Assembly (NCBI GenBank): GCA_904386005.1
Contig: CAJFKR010000013.1
Span: forward strand, 1-59,278
Length of the DNA stretch: 59,278 nt
Direction of reading: 5' to 3'
DNA from: Candidatus Flemingiibacterium merdigallinarum
Lineage (GTDB): Bacteria; Bacillota; Clostridia; Oscillospirales; CAG-272
The notes below the pieces were generated by a model, which was not told the origin of the DNA, searched no databases, and saw nothing but the letters and a program-made list of their open reading frames with translations. Positions 43,756 through 52,352 of this stretch are shown here, piece by piece. The position numbers were made by a program, and so were the translations under genes. The stretch's first letter is position 1; the number at the start of each line of letters is the position of its first letter.

Positions 43756-44180
43756 ATATATATCTATAGCCGATTGTAAAAGTGCGAACTTGTTCGCTTT
43801 CTCTGGGGGAGGTGCCTTTTTATAACTGCGCAAAGATTTAATTACTGCTTACTGTATAAACCACAGAGATGCGCCGCCCATCGACTTTGCATCTCGGAGA
43901 GATGCAAAGTCGTGGCAGGTTCGTCCGAAGGACGAAACTGCTGGGACCACTGCTTCCCAACCGGCGGCTGGTTTCTACGTGGTCGTTTGTATTTTAATAT
44001 TGTTTGTTCAGTTGATTGCGTTATTACATTGTTATAATTCTTATCAAACTCACGTTAAATATATAGTCATACGCATGGCGATATACGATGCTAAATCGCG
44101 GCGCGGGGCAGAATCTGCTTCGCGCCGCGCATTCGTAACAATATTTTTACAAATGGCGATTATATAGAATTTTCGCGCAA
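43756..44180 (+). repeat. Composite repeat copy R5 (internally shortened, double hairpin)
   Basis: From 43777: TTGTAAAAGTGCGAACTTG, TTCGCTTTCTCTGGGGGA (as in R4), then a jump over the region that holds the first hairpin in R3, R4 and R6. ATGCGCCGCCCAT follows, then hairpin CGACTTTGCATCTC-GGA-GAGATGCAAAGTCG (43882-43912), hairpin GCAGGTTCGTCC-GAA-GGACGAAACTGC (43915-43941), CCGGCGGCTGG and the closing TTATTACATTGTTATAATTC. The second hairpin is that of R4 with a different loop; the first is new at this place. No gene is seen in 43756-44296. Confidence 0.87.
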
Positions 44181-44195
44181 TTTCCATTATATTCA

Positions 44196-44224
44196 TTGAC
44201 ACAACATACAATAAGTGATATAAT
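44196..44224 (+). promoter_or_regulatory. Promoter of 44.3-kb membrane protein gene
   Basis: TTGACA (44196-44201), 17-base spacer, TATAAT (44219-44224), 72 bases before the ATG. Confidence 0.78.
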
Positions 44225-44296
44225 ATAATCAGGTGATTAAGTGCATATTACTATTTGTAAAATCTTTATTTCTACAAGTATAAGGAGGAACTTGTT

Positions 44297-44902
44297 ATGA
44301 AAAAGTCAATGGAGCGTTATTTCAACGGCGCGGTCACGTTCAACGCCTTGCGTATCGCCGCGCTGCTGGTCGTAGTCGTCGGAGTGCTGCTGATAGCCAT
44401 CGGTCACCGGTCGATAAGAACGATAGGCGCGGTGGCCGGCATAGCCGGACTCGCGCTCTTCTTCGTCTTTGACTCGCAAATCGTCAAGGATAAGAGCTAC
44501 GACGACTATATGCTGAACCTGCTTTCTGAAGGAGACGGCGACGTGTATTACGAAAACGTGGAAACCAAATTTGAATGCTACACCGGACAGAACGCCAAGC
44601 TGCGCAAGGTCAAGGCGGGCGTAGTCCGCACCGACCGCTTCGTCAGGACACAGCTCTGCTTTGAAGACAAGGCGCTCCGTGTGATTATCGACACGGTCGC
44701 GCTCGACGGCAGCCGCGACCACATTGACGAGCGCTTCCCGCTGAGCCATATCAAGGTCGCGACGTCGGAAGAGGACGCTGTCAACTATGTTATAATAAAT
44801 AACAACGACGGCGTCGAACAGGTTCGCTTCCCAGCTCCCCTCAACAACTACACCGTGGAACAGTTCTGCGACCGAGTGAACAACTACAAGGAAAGAGTTT
44901 GA
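44297..44902 (+). CDS. Membrane-anchored protein of unknown function
   Basis: A 201-residue protein. Two hydrophobic segments at about residues 18-37 and 43-59 form a hairpin; the rest (60-201) is soluble, with a YENVETKFECYTGQNAKLRKVKAG stretch and alternating strand pattern that could be PH-like. AAGGAGG lies 9 bases before the ATG. It has its own promoter and a strong terminator, so it is a single-gene unit. No family was recognised. Confidence 0.7.
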   Translation: MKKSMERYFNGAVTFNALRIAALLVVVVGVLLIAIGHRSIRTIGAVAGIAGLALFFVFDSQIVKDKSYDDYMLNLLSEGDGDVYYENVETKFECYTGQNAKLRKVKAGVVRTDRFVRTQLCFEDKALRVIIDTVALDGSRDHIDERFPLSHIKVATSEEDAVNYVIINNNDGVEQVRFPAPLNNYTVEQFCDRVNNYKERV

Positions 44903-44925
44903 TGAACTGTCACTACATAAATACG

Positions 44926-44957
44926 GCGCGGTCAGCAGCAGCTGACCGCGCTTTTTT
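44926..44957 (+). terminator. Rho-independent terminator
   Basis: GCGCGGTCAGC-AGCA-GCTGACCGCGC followed by TTTTTT; a perfect 11-bp stem. Confidence 0.92.
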
Positions 44958-44976
44958 ATCGATTTATATTCACGTT

Positions 44977-45014
44977 TCGCGGCGACATCATCGGGTCGCG
45001 GCGACATCATCAGG
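44977..45014. repeat. 19-bp direct duplication
   Basis: Two adjacent 19-bp units TCGCGGCGACATCATCGGG and TCGCGGCGACATCATCAGG in the gap between the 44.3-kb gene and the GH10 gene. Confidence 0.8.
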
Positions 45015-45069
45015 TTGTATAGAATCCCACAAATCGCGATTCCATCCCTCACATTAATCCAGTGCGCGC

Positions 45070-46440
45070 TCACACCTCTACACGTGAAATCCGCCAGTCG
45101 GCGAGGCGGTTGTCGTAGCCGGTCGTATCGCGGAACAGGCGTATCGACCGCGTGTATTTTTTTCCATCATGGGTGAACGTCACGTCGTAGTCGCCATAGA
45201 AGCCGTCAAAAACGAAGCGATCGCCCGCGCCGGACGCGCTGTAAGCAGTGTGCCAGTCGTGATTTATCAGCCGGTCGAAACGCTCGTATGCCGGCTTCGG
45301 CGAAAGGTCACCTCGCATCAGTCCGGCGTGGAACACATTCTCTGTGCCGTATGCCGTGCCGTCGACCAGATTCCACCAAATCACCGCGTCGACGTATTTG
45401 CGCGAGAACCAGAGCTTCAGCATACGCTCGGCGAGCTCAGCCTGCACTTCCTCGTCGTCCGGCTCGTTTGACCAGGACGGAATCGAAACCTCGGACAGAT
45501 GTATCGGCAGTCTGAAATCCGAGTAGCAGTCGAACACATCTATAGCACGCAGTGAGTTGTAGAGTATACCGGCAGTTGATACCTCGTTGTCGCGACCGCA
45601 GAACGCGTGGAACTGCATACCAATGCCCTCGATCGGCACGCCCAGCTCGAGCTGACGCCGCAGCATCAGGTAGTAGCGGCTGCGCGTACCGACATACTGG
45701 TCACGACCGAACGTCTCGAAGCAGCCCTCGTTCCAGAACAGGCGGGTACAGGGAAATTCGCGTTTCGCGAGGTCGAAGCAGAACTTCTCGTGCGTCGGCT
45801 CGTCGGTTATCTGGAAATTGCGCATACCGTTGCCCGCGTAGCAGTTCTTGTAGATCGAATACATCTCGTTTATGACGTCCATGTCCGTAAAGTCGTAGCG
45901 GTAGCGCTCGCCGAGCGCGGCGACCCGCTTCGCAAGCTCGATGTTTATGCCGCGGTTGTCGTTCGGCAGCCACTTCGGGTTGAACGAGTTGTAGGCAAGG
46001 CAGTGCGCCTTCATGCGGATATTGTTTTCACGGCAGTAGTCGCGCACGATATCGAGCGCCGGACGCCGCCAGATATTCGGCGAATCGCTATAAAAGCGCG
46101 GCTTGCCCTTTTCGGGCTCGAGCGTGTCCCAGTAGATCGGCGCGACGCCGCAGTTGAAAATCTTCTTGAACGCCGCGCGGTAGGCGGCGTTCTTTTCGGG
46201 CTCGGGGAACTGATCGAGCAGAAACAGCGAGCAGCCGAACTTGAACTCATGCGAGGTCTGATTTACTGTCACCTCGTCGGGGTATATCCGCGCTCCGTCA
46301 GCGTCGAAAAACTGCAGGGAGAAGGTTCCCATACGATATTCGCGGATATCGCGCTCCATCTTCGGTCCGACGTACTGCAAATGCCGGTCGAACTGCTCGA
46401 TGAGCGCAAATCGGGAATGGGATCTGATACTTTCTTTCAT
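45070..46440 (-). CDS. GH10 family endo-beta-1,4-xylanase
   Basis: A 456-residue TIM-barrel xylanase. The catalytic acid/base lies in DVINEMY (Glu192) and the nucleophile in LPIHLSEVSIPS (Glu317). Other GH10 landmarks are WDTLEPEKGK, MKAHCLAYN and GIGMQFHAF. A short beta domain precedes the barrel (residues 30-65) and another follows (about 390-456). No signal peptide, so it probably works on imported xylo-oligosaccharides. GAAAGGA is about eight bases before the ATG, without an inserted hairpin; this is the ordinary arrangement for comparison. Confidence 0.92.
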   Translation of the reverse strand: MKESIRSHSRFALIEQFDRHLQYVGPKMERDIREYRMGTFSLQFFDADGARIYPDEVTVNQTSHEFKFGCSLFLLDQFPEPEKNAAYRAAFKKIFNCGVAPIYWDTLEPEKGKPRFYSDSPNIWRRPALDIVRDYCRENNIRMKAHCLAYNSFNPKWLPNDNRGINIELAKRVAALGERYRYDFTDMDVINEMYSIYKNCYAGNGMRNFQITDEPTHEKFCFDLAKREFPCTRLFWNEGCFETFGRDQYVGTRSRYYLMLRRQLELGVPIEGIGMQFHAFCGRDNEVSTAGILYNSLRAIDVFDCYSDFRLPIHLSEVSIPSWSNEPDDEEVQAELAERMLKLWFSRKYVDAVIWWNLVDGTAYGTENVFHAGLMRGDLSPKPAYERFDRLINHDWHTAYSASGAGDRFVFDGFYGDYDVTFTHDGKKYTRSIRLFRDTTGYDNRLADWRISRVEV

Positions 46441-46567
46441 GACGGTGTCCTTTCTTTTGGGGATTATTTAGCTATAAACATTCTACCACACGTCTGCCGG
46501 TAAGTCAATATAAAATTGCGGGTATACAAAAGTCGAATATCCGACATTCATATACCCGTATGCGGAT

Positions 46568-46921
46568 TTATTCCCTCCGCCGCGCGCTCATCCGCGCATA
46601 CAGCCGCCGCCGGATACACGACGCGTTCAGCCCTACCGCGACCGATATGACCGAAAAAACCAGCAGCACCACACACAGCCCGCCGATAAAATCCCGCCAC
46701 ATTGTAATCGCCATGAAAGCGTCGACCGCGACAATACCGAGCCACCAGAACGGAATCAGCGCGCCCAGATTCCCGATTGTAATATATAAAAGGAAGATGA
46801 TAAGCATAGCATATCCGAGCCCCCTGCCGTATTCGGCATATGATAATACCGCGGTCACGCACAGCAGCAGCATCAAAGCGATGCTGAACCCGAACAGCAC
46901 ATTGTTGATTCTCACTTTCAT
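46568..46921 (-). CDS. Small hydrophobic membrane protein
   Basis: A 117-residue protein with about four hydrophobic segments, and an Arg-rich tail (RRRLYARMSARRRE). GAGGTG is six bases before the ATG at 46921. It starts 16 bases after the stop of the lipoprotein gene, so the two are probably co-transcribed. No family was recognised. Confidence 0.7.
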   Translation of the reverse strand: MKVRINNVLFGFSIALMLLLCVTAVLSYAEYGRGLGYAMLIIFLLYITIGNLGALIPFWWLGIVAVDAFMAITMWRDFIGGLCVVLLVFSVISVAVGLNASCIRRRLYARMSARRRE

Positions 46922-46937
46922 GTAATCACCTCTAACT

Positions 46938-48023
46938 TCAACCAAGCTCGTAGATACGCGTATTCAGCTTGCCGCCATTCGGCTCGAAGATTACCAGCTT
47001 GTCTCCGAATACGCGCACCAGCCCGACCGAGTCGACCGTGATATCCGGATACACCCTGCATTCGCCTGACGCCGAGTCGACTGAATACAGCAGATTCACC
47101 CGACCGTCTCCACTACCAAAGCTCGCGGTCGAATATACGCTACCGCCACCCGCCGCAAGCTCAATTCCGCAGGAGATGAGCTCGTACCCGTCGACGCTCG
47201 GGCTGATTATCGTTGTATCGCCAAAGACGAGACTCTCGCCGTCGGCAAGCTTCACCCGCGCGAGCCGACACGTGTTTTCCGCTCCGTCATAATCTCCGAC
47301 AAGCGTGAGATACGCATACTCACCGCAAATCAGAGCCGACGTATGGCTCGTCATATATTTCATATTACAGTCGTCGGGAAGTGTGCCGACAATCCGACCG
47401 CCCGAATTCTTGTCATATAACATGAGACCGCGGCAGTCATCGGAGCCGCCGCGGTCACGCAACAAGAACAGCAGCCGCTCGCCGTCAGCCGCGAGCAGGA
47501 TATATTTGTCAGAGTCGACGCCGACCGCTGCCGACTCGCCGTCAGATATATCGCAGTAATAATAGCTGCCGCCCCACGTATAATATAGCCGCTCGCCGTC
47601 GATGAAATTGATACCGCACCCGTCCGGAAGCACAAGCTCAGTACGATTATCGAAGTCGTAGCTGTCGGCAAAATATTCACATTCGCCGGTGCTCCGGTCG
47701 ACATTCATGTAGACCGCGTATTCGTCGCCGCAGAAAACGCGGTCAGCCGCCGGCGATACTGGAATGAAATCGCCATCATATTCGAAAAGCTGATAGTACA
47801 TACTGCCCGCCGCCGACTCATCGCCGACCATGAACATATATACAAGCCCGTCCTGATACGCGACCGGCTCGCCGACATAGCCGCTTGCAGTCGCGAGTCC
47901 GACGCCGTCCGGCAATATGGCGGTCAGCTCCGGCTGGACGGCTGCCGGCGCGCCGGCAGTGTCGGAGCAGGATACCAACAGTACAGCCAATATGACACAA
48001 ATATATATTCCTCGGATTCTCAT
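46938..48023 (-). CDS. Lipoprotein with beta-propeller-like repeats
   Basis: A 361-residue predicted lipoprotein (LLVSC, Cys19). The mature part has repeating short strands such as DGLVYMFMVGD, DGERLYYTWGGSYYYCD, DGERLLFLLRD and DKLVIFEPNGG, giving a propeller-like pattern of six or seven blades (DUF5050-like). No catalytic motif seen. AAGGGGGTG lies upstream of the ATG at 48023; the 28 earlier codons are not used. A strong promoter precedes it. Confidence 0.75.
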   Translation of the reverse strand: MRIRGIYICVILAVLLVSCSDTAGAPAAVQPELTAILPDGVGLATASGYVGEPVAYQDGLVYMFMVGDESAAGSMYYQLFEYDGDFIPVSPAADRVFCGDEYAVYMNVDRSTGECEYFADSYDFDNRTELVLPDGCGINFIDGERLYYTWGGSYYYCDISDGESAAVGVDSDKYILLAADGERLLFLLRDRGGSDDCRGLMLYDKNSGGRIVGTLPDDCNMKYMTSHTSALICGEYAYLTLVGDYDGAENTCRLARVKLADGESLVFGDTTIISPSVDGYELISCGIELAAGGGSVYSTASFGSGDGRVNLLYSVDSASGECRVYPDITVDSVGLVRVFGDKLVIFEPNGGKLNTRIYELG

Positions 48024-48078
48024 CGCGGCACCCCCTTTTGTCGATAACACACAAATCGTGTTTGTTTCCCTCACCGAC

Positions 48079-48107
48079 ATTATATCATGCGCGGATGACA
48101 ATGTCAA
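48079..48107 (-). promoter_or_regulatory. Promoter of the propeller lipoprotein gene
   Basis: On the minus strand TTGACA (48107-48102), 17-base spacer, TATAAT (48084-48079), about 56 bases before the ATG. Confidence 0.8.
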
Positions 48108-48131
48108 CTATAGAACAAAAACATCCGCACA

Positions 48132-48168
48132 CAAAAAAATCCCCTACAGTTTTACTGTAAGGGATAAT
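48132..48168 (-). terminator. Rho-independent terminator of the short DUF4838 gene
   Basis: On the minus strand CCCTTACAG-TAAAA-CTGTAGGGG followed by ATTTTTTT, directly after the 48174 stop. Confidence 0.85.
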
Positions 48169-48173
48169 TCATA

Positions 48174-49217
48174 TTACTTCGCAAGCTCCGCGGCAAAAGC
48201 GCTGATGTCCGGCTCGCCGTACAGCTCGATGTAATCTTCTCCGAGATAGCAGGCGAACGTCGCGAGGTCGTGAATTCCAAGCGCGCGGTAATACTTAAAG
48301 TCAGCGGCAATCACGTCTCGGTACTCGTGGAATTCCTTCGGCGGCTTCTTCCAACCCGAGTAGAGCGAGTTGTCGAGCCAGTAGTCGAGCACCTTTGCGT
48401 TGTCATGCCCGAAATATTCGAGCAGCGCGGGCAGGTGTTCAATTTCGTGCCGGTTCTTCTCCGAATCGGGGTCGTCGAGCGGCTTGTGAAAGTCGCGCTC
48501 GATAGGCGCGAACTCGAGGAAGATACCGTCCGCAGGCTTCACCGTCGGCGGGGTCATGCAGTCGACGTACGCGAGATACGCAAGACACGCGTCGGGGATC
48601 TCGCGCCGCAGCTCACTTATCACGCGGTTCGCGACGATCAGCTGCTGGTCGGACACCGAATACTCGCGGCACTTCGGGCAGCGGCAGGCTCCGCCCTTGG
48701 CGTCGTCCATCCAGAAATAGAAGCGCTTGCCCGAACGGTAGAGCTGCTTTGCGCACTCGACGGCGCGGCGCGCGTAGAAGTCGAGCGCGGCCTCGTTCGT
48801 AACGCAGAAGTTGAGGTCGCCTACCCGTTCGCCCGCGTCGTTCATGCGCATCCATTCGGGATGTGCCTCGAACTCGCTCGCGGGCAGACACCAGCGCGCG
48901 GCGTGGAACTCGTATTCGATCTCGAGTCCCCTCTCGACGGCGTAGTCGAGCAGCGAGCGAAATTCGGATGTTTTCAGCCGACACAGCAGGTCGTCAAGGC
49001 TCTTCGCCGCCTCCCCGCCGCCGACCGGATGCAGTCCGATTCTCGGTATACCGAGCGACACACAGCGGTCTATCCATTTTTTGTCAAGCTCCTGCGGATG
49101 TACCAGCACAGAACCGGTAATTACTGAACCGGTATTTACCTTGCCGGTATCTGCCAAAGCGGCATTTGCCGAAGCGGCATTTGCCGAAGCGGTACAATCG
49201 TTTGCTTTGTTGGTCAT
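48174..49217 (-). CDS. Short DUF4838-like protein with N-terminal repeat
   Basis: A 347-residue protein. The start TASANAASANAALADTGKVNTGSV is low-complexity and derives from 15-bp repeats. From LVHPQELDKKWIDRCVSLGI on it matches the central part of DUF4838 proteins: EFEAHPEWMRMNDAGE, LNFCVTNEAALDFYARRAV, FYFWMDDAKGGACRCPKCR, DACLAYLAYVDCMTPPTVKP. It lacks the N-terminal small domain seen in the 40.5-kb paralogue. GGAG lies nine bases before the ATG at 49217. No signal peptide; role probably in glycan use. Confidence 0.78.
   Translation of the reverse strand: MTNKANDCTASANAASANAALADTGKVNTGSVITGSVLVHPQELDKKWIDRCVSLGIPRIGLHPVGGGEAAKSLDDLLCRLKTSEFRSLLDYAVERGLEIEYEFHAARWCLPASEFEAHPEWMRMNDAGERVGDLNFCVTNEAALDFYARRAVECAKQLYRSGKRFYFWMDDAKGGACRCPKCREYSVSDQQLIVANRVISELRREIPDACLAYLAYVDCMTPPTVKPADGIFLEFAPIERDFHKPLDDPDSEKNRHEIEHLPALLEYFGHDNAKVLDYWLDNSLYSGWKKPPKEFHEYRDVIAADFKYYRALGIHDLATFACYLGEDYIELYGEPDISAFAAELAK
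49159..49188 (-). repeat. 15-bp in-frame repeat at DUF4838 N-terminus
   Basis: Two exact copies of GCGGCATTTGCCGAA (49159-49173, 49174-49188), with diverged relatives on both sides (GCCGGTATCTGCCAAA, ACCGGTATTTACC). The expansion adds Ala/Ser/Asn and Thr/Gly residues in front of the conserved domain. Confidence 0.8.
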
Positions 49218-49268
49218 ATATAGTTTCTCCATATCAAAGATATTGTCATAATCGAATATCCGGTCTTG

Positions 49269-50756
49269 TCAGTCAAGCTCAGCGAACGCCTCGTTTATCC
49301 GTTCAATGTCAGCCTTTGCCTCGGACAGATGCGAGTCGTACATCGACGTGAAGTCCGACTTCTTGTCGTACCACATATACAGTACCTCGTCGCAGTATTT
49401 GCCGATCTGATAGAACCAGCCGAGGTCGTAGACGTGCGACGACAGGATTATGTCGACCATCTCGCGCGATTCGTCGTCGCGTATGTATTTGCCGACCAGA
49501 GTCTTTTCGTAGTATGCCGGCGTCACCGTCTTATACGACTCGTACGCCAGCGCTTCGAGTATAGCTCCGGTGCGCTCGGCGTTTTCCTGTACCGACGGGA
49601 CAAGGAGGAATACCGAGTGCCATGAACCGATAGTAGAATAGTACCTGTCCTGCTCCTCGTCGAGCTTCGGCAGCGGAAGTATGCCGAAATCGGTCTGCAT
49701 ATCGCGGAAATAGGTGACAAGGTCTAATAGCTGCATGAAAAAGAGCGCCTGATCGTTCGCGAACATCGAAACCGGATCGGTGATGTCGTAGCTGACCCGC
49801 TGATAGTGGTAAGCCTGCGTCGTGTCATAGTACGCGGTCGTGAACTTCTCGAACATCGACAGCACCCGCTCGTTGTACAAGGTCAGCTCGAGCCTGCCGT
49901 CCGGCTGCACGGTCGCGCACTTCTCGCCGGTCGAGTTGATAACGCCCATAACAGTGTCGTCCCAAATTATCGCGGCGTAGCGGTCGTTCTTGTCCCAGAC
50001 GCTGTTTCCGTCGAGGTCGCTCGATACGTCCTTGCCCATCGATATCATCGCGTCTACCGTCCAAGTGCCGTCGAGCACCATTTCATACGGATTCGGCAGG
50101 CTAAAATCCTCTACCAGCTTCTTGTTGAACAGTATAGCTCCGGTCGCGTCGTTGTCGGCAGTCGAGATGTCTCCGGTCGAATAGTACAGCTTGCCGTTAA
50201 TCGTCAGATCCTCGTTGAGCCGCTGATCCCACCACGGCTTGTCAAGATCAATGTACGGCAGGGTGCGCATATCGTACAGATATCCGCCCAGAGCCAGCGT
50301 CGCGCAGTCGTAGCCGGCGATCATACCCGCGTCATACGACGTGTCGCCCGCCATGACGCAGTTCTGAATCATCGTGAAGCCCGAGCCCGCGCCCTTTGTG
50401 GCTCCGTACCGCTCGTCGGTTGCAATTGTTATGTCGAACCGCTCCTCGACCGCCAGATTGCGCTCGTAGCGCGCGTCGTTCAAAACCTCGCCGGTCAGCT
50501 CCTCTGCCTTGAAGTCGTTCTTCTGCCACGTGTTCTCAGTGTTTCCGGTAATCAGAATGTTGAACACGTGCCCATCGTACTTCACATCGGGCAGCTCGGC
50601 TGAAAGCTCAGTCGTGACTTCCGAGGTCTCGGTCAACGTGCTGTCAGCATTGTCGACGGAATTGTCGACGACCACCTCCTCGCCGCATGAAGCCGCGCAA
50701 AGCAGCGCTGTGAATAGTGACGCCAAAATTGATGCCGTGATGCGTTTGTGTAACAT
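49269..50756 (-). CDS. Extracellular solute-binding lipoprotein (tandem paralogue A)
   Basis: A 495-residue binding lipoprotein (CAASC, Cys24). It is a close paralogue of the next gene: both share LITGNTENTW(E/Q)KNDFKAEE, CVMAGDTSYDAGMIAGYDCATLA, GDISTADNDAT, LLDLVTYFRDMQTDFGILP and TPAYYEKTL(V/I)GKY. Calcium-like loop DLDGNSVWDKNDRY. The ATG at 50756 gives a proper signal peptide; its Shine-Dalgarno (AAAGAAG) is weak. The pair may bind different oligosaccharides. Confidence 0.9.
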   Translation of the reverse strand: MLHKRITASILASLFTALLCAASCGEEVVVDNSVDNADSTLTETSEVTTELSAELPDVKYDGHVFNILITGNTENTWQKNDFKAEELTGEVLNDARYERNLAVEERFDITIATDERYGATKGAGSGFTMIQNCVMAGDTSYDAGMIAGYDCATLALGGYLYDMRTLPYIDLDKPWWDQRLNEDLTINGKLYYSTGDISTADNDATGAILFNKKLVEDFSLPNPYEMVLDGTWTVDAMISMGKDVSSDLDGNSVWDKNDRYAAIIWDDTVMGVINSTGEKCATVQPDGRLELTLYNERVLSMFEKFTTAYYDTTQAYHYQRVSYDITDPVSMFANDQALFFMQLLDLVTYFRDMQTDFGILPLPKLDEEQDRYYSTIGSWHSVFLLVPSVQENAERTGAILEALAYESYKTVTPAYYEKTLVGKYIRDDESREMVDIILSSHVYDLGWFYQIGKYCDEVLYMWYDKKSDFTSMYDSHLSEAKADIERINEAFAELD

Positions 50757-50873
50757 TGCTTTACTTCTTTCTTTCCTTATGTATGCTTCCTTATGTATGT
50801 TGATAGGTTTTTGCGTGTATTGATATTGCTGTGAACAGGCTGTCCGAATTTGTGCGGACACCCTTTGTACAGA

Positions 50874-52352
50874 TCAGTTCACCTGCGCGAACGCCTCGTT
50901 AATCTCCTCGATTTTGGCAAGTGCGGAATTCTTGTAGGTGTCGTACATCGACGTAAAGTCGGTCTTGTTCTGACGGAACATATCCATGATGTTTTCGTTG
51001 TATTCGCCGATCTGATAGAACCAACCGAGGTCGTAGACACGCGTCGATAGGATTATGTCTATCATGTCCGCCGATTCTTCGTCGCGCGTGTACTTGCCAA
51101 TAAGCGTCTTTTCATAATACGCCGGAGTCACTGTGTAGTAGGACTCCGCGGCCAACGCCTCGAGCACGATTCCGGTGCGCTCGGCGTCCTGCTGCACCAG
51201 CGGAACGCAGAGGAACACCGAGTGCCACGAACCGATCGTCGAATGATAGCCCTCCTGCTCTTCGTCGAGCTTCGGGAACGGCAGTATGCCGAAATCGGTC
51301 TGCATATCGCGGAAGTAGGTCACAAGGTCGAGCAGCTGCGTGAAAAACAACGCCTGATTGTTCGCGAACATATTCACCGGATCGGTGATGTCGTAGCTCG
51401 TGCGCTGGTAGTGATAGGCTATCGTGCGGTCAAAGAACGCCGTGTACTTCTCGAACATCGATAATACATCATCGTTGTAGAGCGTCAACTCAAGCGTGCC
51501 GTCCGGCTGCACTGTCGCGCACTTCGAGCCGGTCGCGTTCACCATGCCCATAATAGTGTCGTCCCAGATTATCGCCGCGAATCGGTCGTTCTTGTCGTAC
51601 TTCGTGTCGCCGTTCAGATCTCCGGCAACGCCGGTTCCCATCTCGATCATCTTGTCTATCGTCCACTTTCCCGACTTCACAAGTTCGTATGGATCCTCAA
51701 GCCCGAAATCGGTTATGAGCTGCTTTGAGAACAATATCGCGTTCGTCGCGTCGTTGTCAGCCGTCGAGATATCGCCGGTAGTGTAGTAGAGCTTGCCGTT
51801 GATTGTCAGATCCTCATTCACGCGATGATCCCACCATGGCTTTGTCATGTCCATGTATGGCAGCGTGTTCAGGTCGTACAGGTAGCCGCCGCAGGCGAGC
51901 GTCGCGCAGTCGTAGCCGGCGATCATGCCCGCGTCGTATGAGGTGTCGCCCGCCATGACGCAGGTCTGGAACGCCAGATAACCGCTGCCCGCGCCGAACG
52001 CCGAGCCGTAGTTCTCCACCGTCTCAATTGTGATTCCCAGCCGGTCCTCGACCGCGAGATTGCGTCTGAAGCGCGCGTCGTTCAGTACCTCGCCGTTTTC
52101 CTCCTCGGCCTTGAAATCGTTCTTTTCCCACGTGTTCTCGGTGTTTCCGGTTATAAGAAAGGTAAATGTGTGCCCGTCAAAATACGCGTCGTCGGGGATT
52201 TCGGCGACCAGTTCGGTCGTCTCGGATTCGGTCTCGCTCGCGGCTGTAGCCGTGGTTTCGCCGCTGTTCGACGCCGCTTCTGCGCAGGACGTCACATATA
52301 GGTTCATAAGTATAATCGCCGTGAGTAGTGCTGCCGGGTATCTCTTTTTCAT
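50874..52352 (-). CDS. Extracellular solute-binding lipoprotein (tandem paralogue B)
   Basis: A 492-residue binding lipoprotein (YVTSC, Cys23) and the upstream member of a tandem duplicate with the 49.3-kb gene. The same motifs run through its length, with calcium-like loop DLNGDTKYDKNDRF. AAAGGAA lies about seven bases before the ATG. The linker after the lipobox (Thr/Ser/Glu-rich) differs most between the paralogues. There is no permease in the 118 bases between them or beside them. Confidence 0.92.
   Translation of the reverse strand: MKKRYPAALLTAIILMNLYVTSCAEAASNSGETTATAASETESETTELVAEIPDDAYFDGHTFTFLITGNTENTWEKNDFKAEEENGEVLNDARFRRNLAVEDRLGITIETVENYGSAFGAGSGYLAFQTCVMAGDTSYDAGMIAGYDCATLACGGYLYDLNTLPYMDMTKPWWDHRVNEDLTINGKLYYTTGDISTADNDATNAILFSKQLITDFGLEDPYELVKSGKWTIDKMIEMGTGVAGDLNGDTKYDKNDRFAAIIWDDTIMGMVNATGSKCATVQPDGTLELTLYNDDVLSMFEKYTAFFDRTIAYHYQRTSYDITDPVNMFANNQALFFTQLLDLVTYFRDMQTDFGILPFPKLDEEQEGYHSTIGSWHSVFLCVPLVQQDAERTGIVLEALAAESYYTVTPAYYEKTLIGKYTRDEESADMIDIILSTRVYDLGWFYQIGEYNENIMDMFRQNKTDFTSMYDTYKNSALAKIEEINEAFAQVN

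Noticed and set aside
43979-44167. 62-residue ORF in composite repeat R5
   Set aside because: Lies on the conserved repeat tail, lacks a ribosome-binding site, and is not kept open in the other copies.
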